From the NCBI RefSeq assembly GCF_030433855.1, contig NZ_JARUXC010000004.1, positions 268,632-332,631 of the forward strand: a stretch of 64,000 nt of DNA, written 5' to 3'. Shown here in pieces: positions 38,310 to 47,093 of this stretch. The position numbers were made by a program, and so were the translations under genes. The notes beneath the pieces are model-generated. The model was not told the origin of the DNA and did no database searches. It was given only the letters and a program-made list of their open reading frames with translations. This DNA is from Agreia sp. PsM10 (lineage in GTDB: Bacteria > Actinomycetota > Actinomycetes > Actinomycetales > Microbacteriaceae). Each line of letters starts with the position of its first letter. Position 1 is the first letter of the stretch.

Positions 38310-39250
38310 GGCACTCTCACTTCGGTCGGGAGGGATGAGGGATCGGGTTCAGCTCGCGCTTCGGGCGCCTCCTGCACCAGCTCGGTGCGCCAGCTGTAGC
38401 GCGGCTCCCAGCCGAGCAGCTCGCGCGCCTTGGCCGACGAGAAGGCGGGGCTCGTGCCGGTGAGGCCGTCCGCGAGCCCGGATGCCTCCGGCAGGTATCG
38501 CGGGATCAGCTCGGCGAGCGGCTCCCGGGCCAGCGCGTCGGCCGCGCCGACGAAGAAGACCGAGCCGTTCGGGGCGAGCTGCGCGCGCTCGAGCCAGACA
38601 CGCACGAACTCGGCGGCATCCCGCGCATCGAGGTAGTTGAACAGCGAGACGGCGGCCAGCGACGGGTCGTCGAGCCGGTCGGCGACGGTGTGTCCCTGCT
38701 GCGTCGGTGCGCCCGCCCACTCCTCGGGCGGAATGACGAAGCACGGCCGGAAGACCCCGAAGGTGACGTGATCGCTGTTGCGCACGAAGCGCTCGACGAC
38801 GTTCTCGATGACCTGCTTCGAGAGGGCGTAGGCGTTCCAGGGCTCGACCGGATGCGTCTCGTCGAGCGGCAGGAAACGCGGCGCCCAGCCCTGAGGGTTG
38901 CCGTAGCCGAGCACGGTGGGGCTCGAGGCGGCGAGCACCAGTCGGGCACCGGATGCGACGGCCGCGTCGACCACGGAGAAGGCCAGCGCCGTGTTGACGT
39001 TGAGGATCGTGGCCTCGGGGGCGCTGAAGGGCACGGAGATCGCGGCGAGGTGCACGACCGCTTCGGGGGCGATCGCGATGAAGAGGGTGCGGGTCGCGTC
39101 GGCGTCGGTGAGGTCGGCCTGCAGCTGGGTTCCGGGCAGGCCGGCCACGCCTTCGCGGTCGATCGAGGTCACGTCGTGACCGGCTTCGCAGAGACCGCGG
39201 ACCACGCTCTGGCCGAGCCGGCCGGAGCCGCCCGTGACGACGACCCTCAC
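38306..39250 (-). CDS. NAD-dependent SDR, probable uronate dehydrogenase
   Basis: 314-residue extended SDR (epimerase/dehydratase fold). VTGGSGRLGQSVVRGL, VHLAAISVPF, AASSPTVLGYG and YALSKQVIENV with catalytic Tyr and Lys. The position before an MR/MLE enzyme, kdgD and KGSADH matches the oxidative galacturonate route of Agrobacterium, where Udh makes galactarolactone; the sequence is longer than known Udh proteins (about 265), so the assignment rests mainly on context. A sugar epimerase cannot be excluded. GTG start overlaps the previous stop. Confidence 0.78.
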   Translation of the reverse strand: MRVVVTGGSGRLGQSVVRGLCEAGHDVTSIDREGVAGLPGTQLQADLTDADATRTLFIAIAPEAVVHLAAISVPFSAPEATILNVNTALAFSVVDAAVASGARLVLAASSPTVLGYGNPQGWAPRFLPLDETHPVEPWNAYALSKQVIENVVERFVRNSDHVTFGVFRPCFVIPPEEWAGAPTQQGHTVADRLDDPSLAAVSLFNYLDARDAAEFVRVWLERAQLAPNGSVFFVGAADALAREPLAELIPRYLPEASGLADGLTGTSPAFSSAKARELLGWEPRYSWRTELVQEAPEARAEPDPSSLPTEVRVP

Positions 39251-40200
39251 GATGTCGCCCCGTCAGCGTCGGGGGTGCCCGTCGAAGCGATGTCTTCTGC
39301 GAATTCCGCCAGTTTGGCGAACATGTCCTCGAGAAGAAAGCGGGTGTCGACGGTCTCGAGCACGAGGATGTCGCCACCCCGGCCCTCGACATAGCTGCCG
39401 TCGGGCGCGAAGCGCACGGGCTTCTGCCGGCGGAAGACGCCGCTCCACGGTTCGAGCATGAGGCCGATCGCGGGGGAGTCGCCGAGCGAGCGGCTCTCGA
39501 TCGGAACCTTGTGATGCGCGTCGTTGAACTCCACGATCTGCTGCACGAGGTACCGGCCGAGCTCGCCGTGCGGCTCGACCTTGCGGCGCAGCTCGGCGTA
39601 ACCGACGCTCAGCAGACGGTAGATCGTCGACGGTACCTGCCAGACGGTGATTCCCGAGTCGAAGACCACGTTGGCCGCGGCGATGTCGTTCTTGAGGTTG
39701 AACTCGGGCGACGATCCGAGCGGAACCACGTCGGGGTCGTAGGCGCCCCCGCCGATCCAGATCACGACGACGTCGCGATCGACGATCGAGGGCTCCAGCA
39801 GAATGGCCGAGGCCATGTCGGTGAGCGGGCCGAGGAATCCGATGAAGAGGGGGCCGTCGCCGTCGGCCAGCGCCTCCGAGATGATGACCCGGGCGCCGTC
39901 GGAGTCGACGGGAGTCTGCTCGTCGGGCAGCGCGTGGGCGCCGCCGTTCGCGACCGTCACCCGGCCCTCCTGGCCGAGCATCCCGATCAGCAGATCGATC
40001 TCGTCGCGCGACTCCAGCATGCTCGTCTGCGTGCGCTGCGTGCCGAAATGCGCCGCGACCAGGCCGCGCACATCCAGCGTCGGCGACAGCAGCGCGTGCA
40101 CGATGGCGAACTGATCGTCGGCCTCGTTGCGGGCGTCGGTGTCGACGATCACTCGCCGTCGCCGGGAGAGTGCGGAGGCGGTGCGTTCGGGGGGAGTCAT
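39247..40200 (-). CDS. Nucleoside hydrolase-like protein
   Basis: 317-residue protein with the nucleoside hydrolase calcium-binding Asp cluster at its N-terminus (RRVIVDTDARNEADDQFAIVHALL) and later FIGFLGPLTDMASAILLEP and VIWIGGGAYDPD. FNLKNDIAAANVVFDSG matches the late ligand-binding loop. It is inside a rhamnogalacturonan operon with ATGA and GTGA overlaps, so its substrate is probably a plant-derived glycoside rather than a nucleoside. No signal peptide. Confidence 0.85.
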   Translation of the reverse strand: MTPPERTASALSRRRRVIVDTDARNEADDQFAIVHALLSPTLDVRGLVAAHFGTQRTQTSMLESRDEIDLLIGMLGQEGRVTVANGGAHALPDEQTPVDSDGARVIISEALADGDGPLFIGFLGPLTDMASAILLEPSIVDRDVVVIWIGGGAYDPDVVPLGSSPEFNLKNDIAAANVVFDSGITVWQVPSTIYRLLSVGYAELRRKVEPHGELGRYLVQQIVEFNDAHHKVPIESRSLGDSPAIGLMLEPWSGVFRRQKPVRFAPDGSYVEGRGGDILVLETVDTRFLLEDMFAKLAEFAEDIASTGTPDADGATS

Positions 40201-42965
40201 ACGATTCCTTCGCTGACGAGGTGGGCGCGGGAGGAGGAGGAAGAAGAGGAGGCGGGTTCGTACGGGCACACGAAGTCGTACCTGCCGGAGCCGATGCGCA
40301 GCAGCACTCCGTCGCCGGTCTCGCCGAGCAGCTCGACGCCGGGCGCGTCCGACGCGGGCACGCCGCCCTCGGTGACATTCGACGCGAGTCGTGTCGGCAG
40401 CGACACCTGGGCCGTGGAGCCGGGGGGAACGGTCAGCTCGAGCCGGAAGAGCCCGGCCGCGTCGAGCATCCAGGCGCTGCGGGTCGCCCCGCGGGCCGTC
40501 TGCTGCGAGGCCGCGGCCCAGCGCATCGCGCGGCTGGGGCGGGGCCGGATGGCGAGCCGCTCGAAGGCGACCGACCCGGGTGCCTGGTCGATGCCGCCGA
40601 CCGTTCCATAGAGCCATTCGCCCACGGCGCCGAGGCTGTAGTGGTTGAACGAGTTCATGTTCGCGCTCTGGAATCCGCCCTCGGGGGTCCAGCCGTCCCA
40701 GCGCTCCCAGATGGTGGTGGCGCCGGCCTCGACCGAGAACAGCCAGCTGGGGTACTCGGTCTGCATGAGCAGCGCGTGCGCGATGTCGTCGTAGCCCCAG
40801 CGGCTCAAAACGGGACACAGCTTGGAGACGCCGATGAACCCGGTCGAGAGGCGCATGCCGTTGTCACGAACGAGCTCGGCGAGGCGCGCTGCGGCGTCCT
40901 CTTCGAACTCGGCCGGCAGCAACCCGTAGTCGAGCGCGAGCAGGTAGCCGGTCTGGGTGTCGCCCGCGATGCGGCCGTCGGCCGACACGAATTCGCGCTG
41001 AAAGGCATCCCGGATGTCGTCGGCCAACGCCGAGAATCGCGTCGCGTCTTCGTCATGGCCGAGCAGCGAGGCAGCGCGTGAGACGAGTCGCGCCGAGTTC
41101 GCGAAGTACGCGGTGGCGACGAGGTCCTTCGGGGTCTCGGGGCCGGCCTGCAACCAATCGCCGTAGTTGCGGCCCACGCGCGACCGCCACAGCAGCGACG
41201 GGTTCTCACGCCGCACATGCTCGATCCAGCGCACCATCGGCGCGTAGGCCGTCTCGACCACGCGCAGGTCGCCGTAGATGTCGTACAGCGCCAGGGGAAT
41301 GATCACTCCGCCGTCTCCCCAGGCGGGAGCGCCATCACCCGACCAGCTGGCCACGGGTGCGATATCGGGGAAGGCGCCGTCGGCGTTCTGGCCCACGATC
41401 ACGTCGTCCATCCAGCTGGCGAAGAACGTGCCGACGGTGGCGTTGCGCGCCGCGGTCGGCAGGAAGACCTGCGCGTCGGCGAGCCAGCCGAGGCGCTCGT
41501 CGCGCTGCGGACAGTCGGTGGGAACCGAGAGGAAGTTGCTGCGCTGGCTCCACCGGATGTTGGATTCGAGCTGCATCACGGCGGGGTCCCCGCAGTCGAA
41601 GCTGCCCGACTCCTCGAGGTCGCTCGACACGACCCGGGCGGTCAGGTCGTCGACGGTGAGGCCCGCGCGCAGGCCTGCTACGCGAACGTAACGGAAGCCG
41701 TGGAACGTGAAGTCGGGCTCGAAGATGTCGTCGTCGATGCCGGCCGGGTAGAAGATGTCTCGCGCCTCGGCGCGGCGCAGGTTCTCGAGGTAGAGCTCGC
41801 CCGTGTCGTCGAGGGTCTCGGCGTGCAGCAGTTCGATGAGGTCTCCGGCAGAGGCCCCGCGCACCCTGAGGCGTACGTGGCCCACGAGGTTCTGGCCGAG
41901 GTCGACGATGTATGCCCCATCGGGCATGGAGGTCACCGAGCGCGGGGGAACGGTGCGCACGATCCGCATCGGCGGCGAGACGGCGGCTGTTACGAGAGAG
42001 GTGTCGCGCCCGAGAACGCGCGCGGCGATCCAGCGCGAGTCGTCGAACGCCGGCTCTGTCCAGCCCGCGACCTCGTTGCGCGCATCCTGGCCTTCGCCCA
42101 TGAGCAGGTCGGCGTAGAGCCAGCGGCCCCGCGACTCGCGCCAGGCCTCGTCTGTGGCGACGACCTCGGTCGAACCGTCGTCGTAGCTGAGGTGCAGCTC
42201 GGCGAGCAGCGCGGGGGCGTTGCCGTAGAGCTTTCCGGCGCGGCGCGGGTCGTAGCCCACGAAGCCGCTCCACCAGCCGTCGGCGAGCGTGAAGGCGAGG
42301 GCGTTGCCACCGTCGCGCAGCAGCTCGGTGACGTCGTGGCTCTGGTAGAGGATGCGACTGGTGTAGTCGGTCCAGCCCGGGGCGAGCTGCTCGTCGCTGA
42401 CCTGCTCGCCGTTGATCCAGGCGCGGTACAGGCCCTGGGCGGTCACGTGCAGGCGCGCCCGCAGCAGCGTCTTCTCGATCGCCAGTTCACGGCGCAGCAG
42501 CGACGGCGGCTGCAGCATGCGCGAGTTGAGGGTGAAGTCGTCGTTGGCGGGCGGCAGCAGGGCGGGGCGGTCGCGCGTGTCGCGTCCGATCCACATCGCG
42601 CGCCAGCTGGAGGGGTCGACCAGGCCGGTCTCGAAGAAGGCCGAGCGCGTCGCCGACTCGCGCCCGTGTTCGTCGGTGACCGTCAGCATCCAGTCGTATC
42701 TCGTGGTGCGCTCGAGCGCCTCGCCCGTGTACTCGACGCCCAGCTGGGCGGTGGATGCGACGGTGCCCGTCGACCAGACGCGTCGCCTGGCGCCGTCGGG
42801 CGCGACGGCATCCACCTCGATGCGATACGCGACCTGCGCGGCGCCGCGACGGGTCGACACGAGGCGCCACGAGAAGCGGGGGGTGGGCGTCTCGATCGCG
42901 AGCGGCGAGTCGAGGTACTCGGTCTGCAGGTCGTAGGGGTCGAGGGGCGCGGTGGTGGTGGTCAC
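40197..42965 (-). CDS. rhaA: Alpha-L-rhamnosidase, GH78
   Basis: Cuts terminal alpha-L-rhamnose from rhamnogalacturonan oligomers or flavonoid glycosides by inversion. 922 residues without a signal peptide, so it acts on imported oligosaccharides. N-terminal beta-domains (PRFSWRLVSTRRGAAQVAYRI, RARLHVTAQGLYRAWINGE), then the (alpha/alpha)6 catalytic barrel with PTDCPQRDERLGWLADAQVF near residue 480 carrying the conserved acids, PEGGFQSANMNSFNHYSLGAVGEWLY and the C-terminal beta-domain. GTG start, three bases past the DUF624 gene stop. The C-terminus is rich in serine. Confidence 0.95.
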   Translation of the reverse strand: MTTTTAPLDPYDLQTEYLDSPLAIETPTPRFSWRLVSTRRGAAQVAYRIEVDAVAPDGARRRVWSTGTVASTAQLGVEYTGEALERTTRYDWMLTVTDEHGRESATRSAFFETGLVDPSSWRAMWIGRDTRDRPALLPPANDDFTLNSRMLQPPSLLRRELAIEKTLLRARLHVTAQGLYRAWINGEQVSDEQLAPGWTDYTSRILYQSHDVTELLRDGGNALAFTLADGWWSGFVGYDPRRAGKLYGNAPALLAELHLSYDDGSTEVVATDEAWRESRGRWLYADLLMGEGQDARNEVAGWTEPAFDDSRWIAARVLGRDTSLVTAAVSPPMRIVRTVPPRSVTSMPDGAYIVDLGQNLVGHVRLRVRGASAGDLIELLHAETLDDTGELYLENLRRAEARDIFYPAGIDDDIFEPDFTFHGFRYVRVAGLRAGLTVDDLTARVVSSDLEESGSFDCGDPAVMQLESNIRWSQRSNFLSVPTDCPQRDERLGWLADAQVFLPTAARNATVGTFFASWMDDVIVGQNADGAFPDIAPVASWSGDGAPAWGDGGVIIPLALYDIYGDLRVVETAYAPMVRWIEHVRRENPSLLWRSRVGRNYGDWLQAGPETPKDLVATAYFANSARLVSRAASLLGHDEDATRFSALADDIRDAFQREFVSADGRIAGDTQTGYLLALDYGLLPAEFEEDAAARLAELVRDNGMRLSTGFIGVSKLCPVLSRWGYDDIAHALLMQTEYPSWLFSVEAGATTIWERWDGWTPEGGFQSANMNSFNHYSLGAVGEWLYGTVGGIDQAPGSVAFERLAIRPRPSRAMRWAAASQQTARGATRSAWMLDAAGLFRLELTVPPGSTAQVSLPTRLASNVTEGGVPASDAPGVELLGETGDGVLLRIGSGRYDFVCPYEPASSSSSSSRAHLVSEGIV

Positions 42966-42968
42966 GGA

Positions 42969-43604
42969 CTAATCCTGTCGGGCCGGGGTGGTGCGGCCCA
43001 GCCTCGTGTCGATGGCGACGGCGCCGAGCACGAGCGGGCCGAGGCAGACGATGGTGAGCATGGGGGTGAAGAGCGCGAGAGCGATCGAGGTGGCCAGGGC
43101 GCCGAGCAGCAGGAGGCTGCCGCTGGCGTCTTCGCCGAGGGCGCGGAACGCGTTCTGCAGGGTGGGAACCCAATGCTGGCCGGGGCGCCAGGCGGCGGCG
43201 GCGCGGATGCCGAGAACAGCGACGACGGCACTCACGACCCCGAGGGCGATCCACATCACGGGGTTCTCGCCGAGACCGGCGTAGAGCGCGAAGAGGTCGA
43301 CGACGAGCAGCACGCCGAGGGCCGCGGGGATCAGGACGACTCCCGCCGAGGAACGCAGGGCCGCGCGGAATTCACGCCAGAAGGCGGCCGGGGTAATTTT
43401 TCCTTCGCCCCGGGTGCGTGCGCGCAGGATGGCGCATCCGGCCACGAAGCCGGCGAAACCGGTGACGAGCGGGATGAACGTCAGCAGCACCATGATGCCC
43501 ACGACAAGGCAGTCGGCGAACGAGGAGATCGGTCCTTCGTAGCGCTGCAGGAATGCCTGCTTCTGCGGGCGTGAACGGGTGCGGTCTCTTTCTGCGGTGC
43601 TCAT
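42969..43604 (-). CDS. yesL: DUF624/YesL-like membrane protein
   Basis: 211-residue membrane protein with about five hydrophobic segments (FADCLVVGIMVLLTFIPLVTGFAGFVAG, AGVVLIPAALGVLLVVDLFALY, MWIALGVVSAVVAVLGIRAA, LLLLGALATSIALALF, MLTIVCLGPLVLGAVAI). YesL-type proteins stand beside ABC permeases in rhamnogalacturonan loci of Bacillus and actinobacteria and probably assist the importer; the biochemical role is unknown. It is 13 bases behind the permease gene. Confidence 0.82.
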   Translation of the reverse strand: MSTAERDRTRSRPQKQAFLQRYEGPISSFADCLVVGIMVLLTFIPLVTGFAGFVAGCAILRARTRGEGKITPAAFWREFRAALRSSAGVVLIPAALGVLLVVDLFALYAGLGENPVMWIALGVVSAVVAVLGIRAAAAWRPGQHWVPTLQNAFRALGEDASGSLLLLGALATSIALALFTPMLTIVCLGPLVLGAVAIDTRLGRTTPARQD

Positions 43605-43617
43605 GGCGGCCCGGCCC

Positions 43618-44517
43618 CTAACCCTTGAGTCCGGAGGTCGCCACGCCGTCGACGAGGTAGCGCTGGAACACCGCGAAGAAGATCACGACGGGCAGGATCG
43701 CGAGCACACTCATGGCGAACATCGGCCCGAAGCTCGAGGCGGAGGTCTGGTCGACGAACAGGCGCAGGCCGAGCTGCAGCGTGTAGGTCTCGGGGTTGTT
43801 CAGGTAGATGAGCTGGCTGAAGAAGTCGTCCCAGCTCCAGATGAACGAGAAGATCGTGGTCGTGATGAGCGCCGGCGTGAGCAGGGGCAGGATGACGTAG
43901 CCGAAGGTGCGGTACGGGCCGGCGCCGTCGATCGTGGCCGCCTCGTCGAGCTCGCGGGGGATGCCCTTGATGAACTGCACGATGAGGAAGACGAAGAACG
44001 CCTCGGTGGCCAGGAACTTCGGCAGCACGAGCGGAAGGAACGTGCCGATCATGCCGAGCTGCTGGAAGATGATGAACTGCGGAATGAGCACCACGTGCAT
44101 CGGCAGCATGATCGTCACGAGCATAAAAGCGAAGAACGGGCGGCGCATTCTGAAGCGCAGGCGGGCGAACGCGTAGGCCGCGAGTGTGCACGAGAACACG
44201 TTGCCCACCACGGCGAGCGTCGAGATCAGCATGGAGTTGCCGAGCATCGTCCAGAAGCTCAGGCCGCCGACGCCCTCGAACACCGTGGCGTAGTTGTCGA
44301 AGGTGAACGCGTCGGGCAGCACGTTCATGTTCGTCAGGATCTCGGTTCCCGGCTTGAACGACGAGCCGAGCAGCCAGGCCACCGGGTAGAGCAGCAGGGC
44401 GAGCAGCGCGAGGCAGAAGACGTGCCAGACGATGGATGCCGCGCGCGAGCGTCCGGTCTGGGCGCGTTGGGCGGGTCGCGGCGTTCGGGGCCGGCGCCTC
44501 TCGATGATCGTGGCCAT
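43618..44517 (-). CDS. Carbohydrate ABC transporter permease (MalG-like)
   Basis: Inner-membrane subunit of 299 residues with six helices. The EAA loop that contacts the ATPase is ELDEAATIDGAGPYRTFGYVILPLLTP. The N-terminus is rich in Arg and cytosolic. TAATG overlap with the upstream permease. Imports oligosaccharides bound by the lipoprotein of the same operon. No ATPase gene is present here, so a shared MsmX/MsiK-like ATPase coded elsewhere must energise it. Confidence 0.94.
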   Translation of the reverse strand: MATIIERRRPRTPRPAQRAQTGRSRAASIVWHVFCLALLALLLYPVAWLLGSSFKPGTEILTNMNVLPDAFTFDNYATVFEGVGGLSFWTMLGNSMLISTLAVVGNVFSCTLAAYAFARLRFRMRRPFFAFMLVTIMLPMHVVLIPQFIIFQQLGMIGTFLPLVLPKFLATEAFFVFLIVQFIKGIPRELDEAATIDGAGPYRTFGYVILPLLTPALITTTIFSFIWSWDDFFSQLIYLNNPETYTLQLGLRLFVDQTSASSFGPMFAMSVLAILPVVIFFAVFQRYLVDGVATSGLKG

Positions 44518-45491
44518 TATTTCTCCTCCCCGGAGTAGAAGACCCAGGCCCTCGACGAGCGGAAGATCAGCGCGGTGACGATGCCGATGGCGACGAGCAG
44601 CACCCAGGCCATGGCCGAGGCGTAGCCCATGTCGAAGGCGGTGAATGCGCGGTCGTAGAGGTAGAGGGTGAAGAACAGGGTCGAATCGATCGGGCCGCCG
44701 CGGCCGCCCGAGATGATGTACGACGCGGTGAACGCCTGGAACGCGTTGATCACCTCGAGCACGAGGTTGAAGAAGATCACCGGCGAGAGCATGGGGATCG
44801 TGACCGACCAGAAGGTGCGCAGCTTGCCGGCGCCGTCGACGGCCGAGGCGTCGTAGAGGTCCTGCGGAATCTGCTTGAGGCCGGCGAGGAAGATCACCAT
44901 GGGGGCGCCGAACTGCCAGATCGCGAGGATCACGAGCACGTAGAGCGAGAGCTTCGGATTCGAGATCCAGCCGCCGCCGTCGATGCCGACGGTCGACAGG
45001 CCGGTGTCGACGACTCCGTCGTTGGCGAAGAGCGTGCGCCAGACGAGGGCGACGGCCACGCTCGCACCCAGCAGCGAGGGCGCATAGAAGGCGGAGCGGT
45101 AGAAGCCCTGGCCGCGGCGCGCCTTGTTGAGCAGCAGGGCCACGGCGAGCGCGGCGAGCAGCTTGAGCGGCGCGGCGACGAGCACGTAGTTCAGCGTGAC
45201 GCCGACCGCGCTCCAGAACCGCGGGTCCTCGACCATGCGCTGGTAGTTCGCGATGCCGATGAACTCGGGCGCCGAGAACAGGTCGTAGTCGGTGAACGAG
45301 AGATACAGCGAGGCGATCATCGGGCCGACCGTGAGGAGGGCGGCGCCGATGAGCCAGGGAGTCAGGAAGACGTAGGCCGCACCATTCTTACCGGTCCGCC
45401 CGGTGCGGGGTCTCTGCCGGGATGCTTTCGCCGGGGGTTGGGCTGGGGCAGTGAGGGCACTGTCCGTCGGTCGATCGACTGCAACGGTCAT
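44517..45491 (-). CDS. Carbohydrate ABC transporter permease (MalF-like)
   Basis: 324-residue partner permease with six helices; EAA-type loop DLYDASAVDGAGKLRTFWSVTIPMLSP. YVFLTPWLIGAALLTVGPMIASLYLSFTDYDLF is the typical first helix region of the UgpA/LacF group. AGGAAG ribosome site some distance upstream. Follows the substrate-binding protein gene by 43 bases. Confidence 0.94.
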   Translation of the reverse strand: MTVAVDRPTDSALTAPAQPPAKASRQRPRTGRTGKNGAAYVFLTPWLIGAALLTVGPMIASLYLSFTDYDLFSAPEFIGIANYQRMVEDPRFWSAVGVTLNYVLVAAPLKLLAALAVALLLNKARRGQGFYRSAFYAPSLLGASVAVALVWRTLFANDGVVDTGLSTVGIDGGGWISNPKLSLYVLVILAIWQFGAPMVIFLAGLKQIPQDLYDASAVDGAGKLRTFWSVTIPMLSPVIFFNLVLEVINAFQAFTASYIISGGRGGPIDSTLFFTLYLYDRAFTAFDMGYASAMAWVLLVAIGIVTALIFRSSRAWVFYSGEEK

Positions 45492-45534
45492 GGGTGTGGC
45501 CTACGTCTTCCTGTGTTCGCGGGTTCGGTGGTGC

Positions 45535-46836
45535 CTAGGAGATGGCCGACGTGATCGAGGCGACCGTGGCCTTCGCCGCGTCCTTCAACTCCGTCTGGCC
45601 GAAGATGATCTGCTCGTAGGCGAGCGTGAAGTCGGCCGGAATGGTGCTGGCACCGGCCGGCGCGAGCGGCGCAGGAGGCTGGAACGTGTCCTGGTACTCG
45701 GAGACGAAGTCGCTCACCGTCTTGTTGCCGCCCTCGAGTGTCGGCGAGATCGCCTCGTAGGTGGCCGAGTTGGTCGGGATTCCGCGCGACAGGCCGAGGA
45801 TCTTGCCGGCCTCTGAGTCGTTGATGATGAAGTCGAGCAGCTTCGCGGCGGCGTCCGGGTGCTTGGACTTCGACGAGACCGCGGCGACGTTCGTGCCGTT
45901 GAGCGTCATGCCCGACTCGTCGGTGTCGGTCGGGAACGGCGCGATCGCGATGTTCTCGGCGCCGAGCGTGTCGGAGTACGCGCCGGTCAGCGACGCGGCC
46001 GAGAACTCGGCGGCGCTGATTCCGCGGGCGAGGCCCGAGTTCTGCATGCTCTGGTCGATGGTCGACGTGGTCTCGGCGTCGGTCGTCGTTCCGTCTTCGC
46101 GCAGTTCGCCGGCGAGGGTCCACCAGTCGGCGAGGTCCTTCTCGGTGAAACCGACTTCGCCGTCTTCGGTGAAGAGGTGCTTGCCGTTCTGCAGCAGGTA
46201 CATCTCGAAGTAGGCGATCTGTCCGCCCGGGTCGCTGAGAGCCGCGGTCTTGCCGTCCGACGCCGCGCGGATCTTCTCGCCGGCAGCCTTCAGATCGTCC
46301 CAGGTGAAGCCGGCACCCGGAGCCTCCGCTCCAGCCGCAGCCCAGACCGTCGGGTTGTAGACCATCGCGTTGTTCGCGAGTCCGAGGGTGAGGCCCATGA
46401 CGGTGTCGTCGATGGTGCCGACCTTCAGCGCCTCCTCCGTGATGTCCTCGGTGCGGATCGTGCCGTCGTCGATGTAGTCGGTGAGCGGGGTGAGCGCGTT
46501 CTTCGACGAGTACTCGCGCACGCTCTCCATGGGAATGAGGAAGAGGTCGGGAGCTCCGCCGCCGGCGATCTGCGTGGCGAGCTTGGGGATGTACGCGTCG
46601 ATCGTGGAGAACGACGACTTCACGGTGATGTCGGGGTTGGCCTCTTCGAACAGGTCGATCGCCTGTTCGGTGAGCGCGGCCCGCTCGTCGTTGCCCCACC
46701 ACGTGAAGCTGATGGTGACGGGGCCGGACTCGGCCGTGTCTTCTGTCGATCCCGAGCTGCAGGCGGTTGCGCCCACCAGTGTCAGGGCCGCGATTCCGGC
46801 GAGTGCGATGACTCCCGGTCGTGTGCGTCGTGGCAT
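45535..46836 (-). CDS. ABC sugar-binding lipoprotein
   Basis: 433-residue extracellular substrate-binding protein, family 1. Signal peptide with basic MPRRTRPG, hydrophobic VIALAGIAALTLVG and lipobox ending in ATAC, cysteine at about residue 26, followed by a Ser/Thr-rich linker. FTWWGNDERAALTEQAIDLFEEANPDI and KLATQIAGGGAPDLFLIP are class signatures. ATG at 46836 with AGGAGA upstream, and the operator at 46910-46923 precedes it. First gene of the pectin operon; ligand probably rhamnose/galacturonate oligosaccharide. Confidence 0.94.
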   Translation of the reverse strand: MPRRTRPGVIALAGIAALTLVGATACSSGSTEDTAESGPVTISFTWWGNDERAALTEQAIDLFEEANPDITVKSSFSTIDAYIPKLATQIAGGGAPDLFLIPMESVREYSSKNALTPLTDYIDDGTIRTEDITEEALKVGTIDDTVMGLTLGLANNAMVYNPTVWAAAGAEAPGAGFTWDDLKAAGEKIRAASDGKTAALSDPGGQIAYFEMYLLQNGKHLFTEDGEVGFTEKDLADWWTLAGELREDGTTTDAETTSTIDQSMQNSGLARGISAAEFSAASLTGAYSDTLGAENIAIAPFPTDTDESGMTLNGTNVAAVSSKSKHPDAAAKLLDFIINDSEAGKILGLSRGIPTNSATYEAISPTLEGGNKTVSDFVSEYQDTFQPPAPLAPAGASTIPADFTLAYEQIIFGQTELKDAAKATVASITSAIS

Positions 46837-46903
46837 GGGTTTCTCCTCTTTGAGTCTCCGGTCACACGCGGCGCCGGTGCCTGGGTTGTGGTCGGTACAC
46901 TCT

Positions 46904-46923
46904 GTCATAGGAAACCGGTTTCC
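46904..46923 (-). promoter_or_regulatory. LacI operator and -10 for leftward operon
   Basis: GGAAACCGGTTTCC (46910-46923) is a perfect 14-bp palindrome with the central CG typical of LacI-family sites. On the minus strand TATGAC (46909-46904) directly follows and is a good -10, so bound repressor would block the promoter of the ABC/GH78 operon. The LacI protein at 50178-51233 is the likely ligand. Confidence 0.85.
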
Positions 46924-47000
46924 CGCAATAACCGATTGTTCACGATCATCTTGGGATGATTGTGGCCTGAATTAGAGCCGATCTGGGAGCGTTGCGTGAC

Positions 47001-47020
47001 CAGGCGACTTCCGTCGCCTG
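47001..47020. repeat. Perfect inverted repeat in divergent promoter region
   Basis: CAGGCGAC (47001-47008) and GTCGCCTG (47013-47020) are perfect 8-bp arms round TTCC. It stands between the two LacI-type sites and upstream of the rightward -10. May be a second regulator site or an insulating hairpin; function undecided. Confidence 0.6.
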
Positions 47021-47030
47021 CTGAAACCGC

Positions 47031-47053
47031 TATACAGTGAGGAACCGGTTTCT
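47031..47053 (+). promoter_or_regulatory. LacI operator and -10 for rightward operon
   Basis: AGGAACCGGTTTCT (47040-47053) is a 14-bp palindrome with one mismatched pair, sharing the AACCGGTT core with the site at 46910. TATACA at 47031-47036 is a likely -10, so the operator covers the start of transcription of the GH43 operon. One repressor would thus control both directions. Confidence 0.8.
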
Positions 47054-47093
47054 ACCTCCGACCGTCCGCAGACCCATGCAGAAGGAGCGAGCA

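Noticed and set aside
41217..43574. Long plus-strand frame opposite the GH78 gene
   Set aside because: The GH78 signatures lie on the minus strand; the plus-strand product has no domain.
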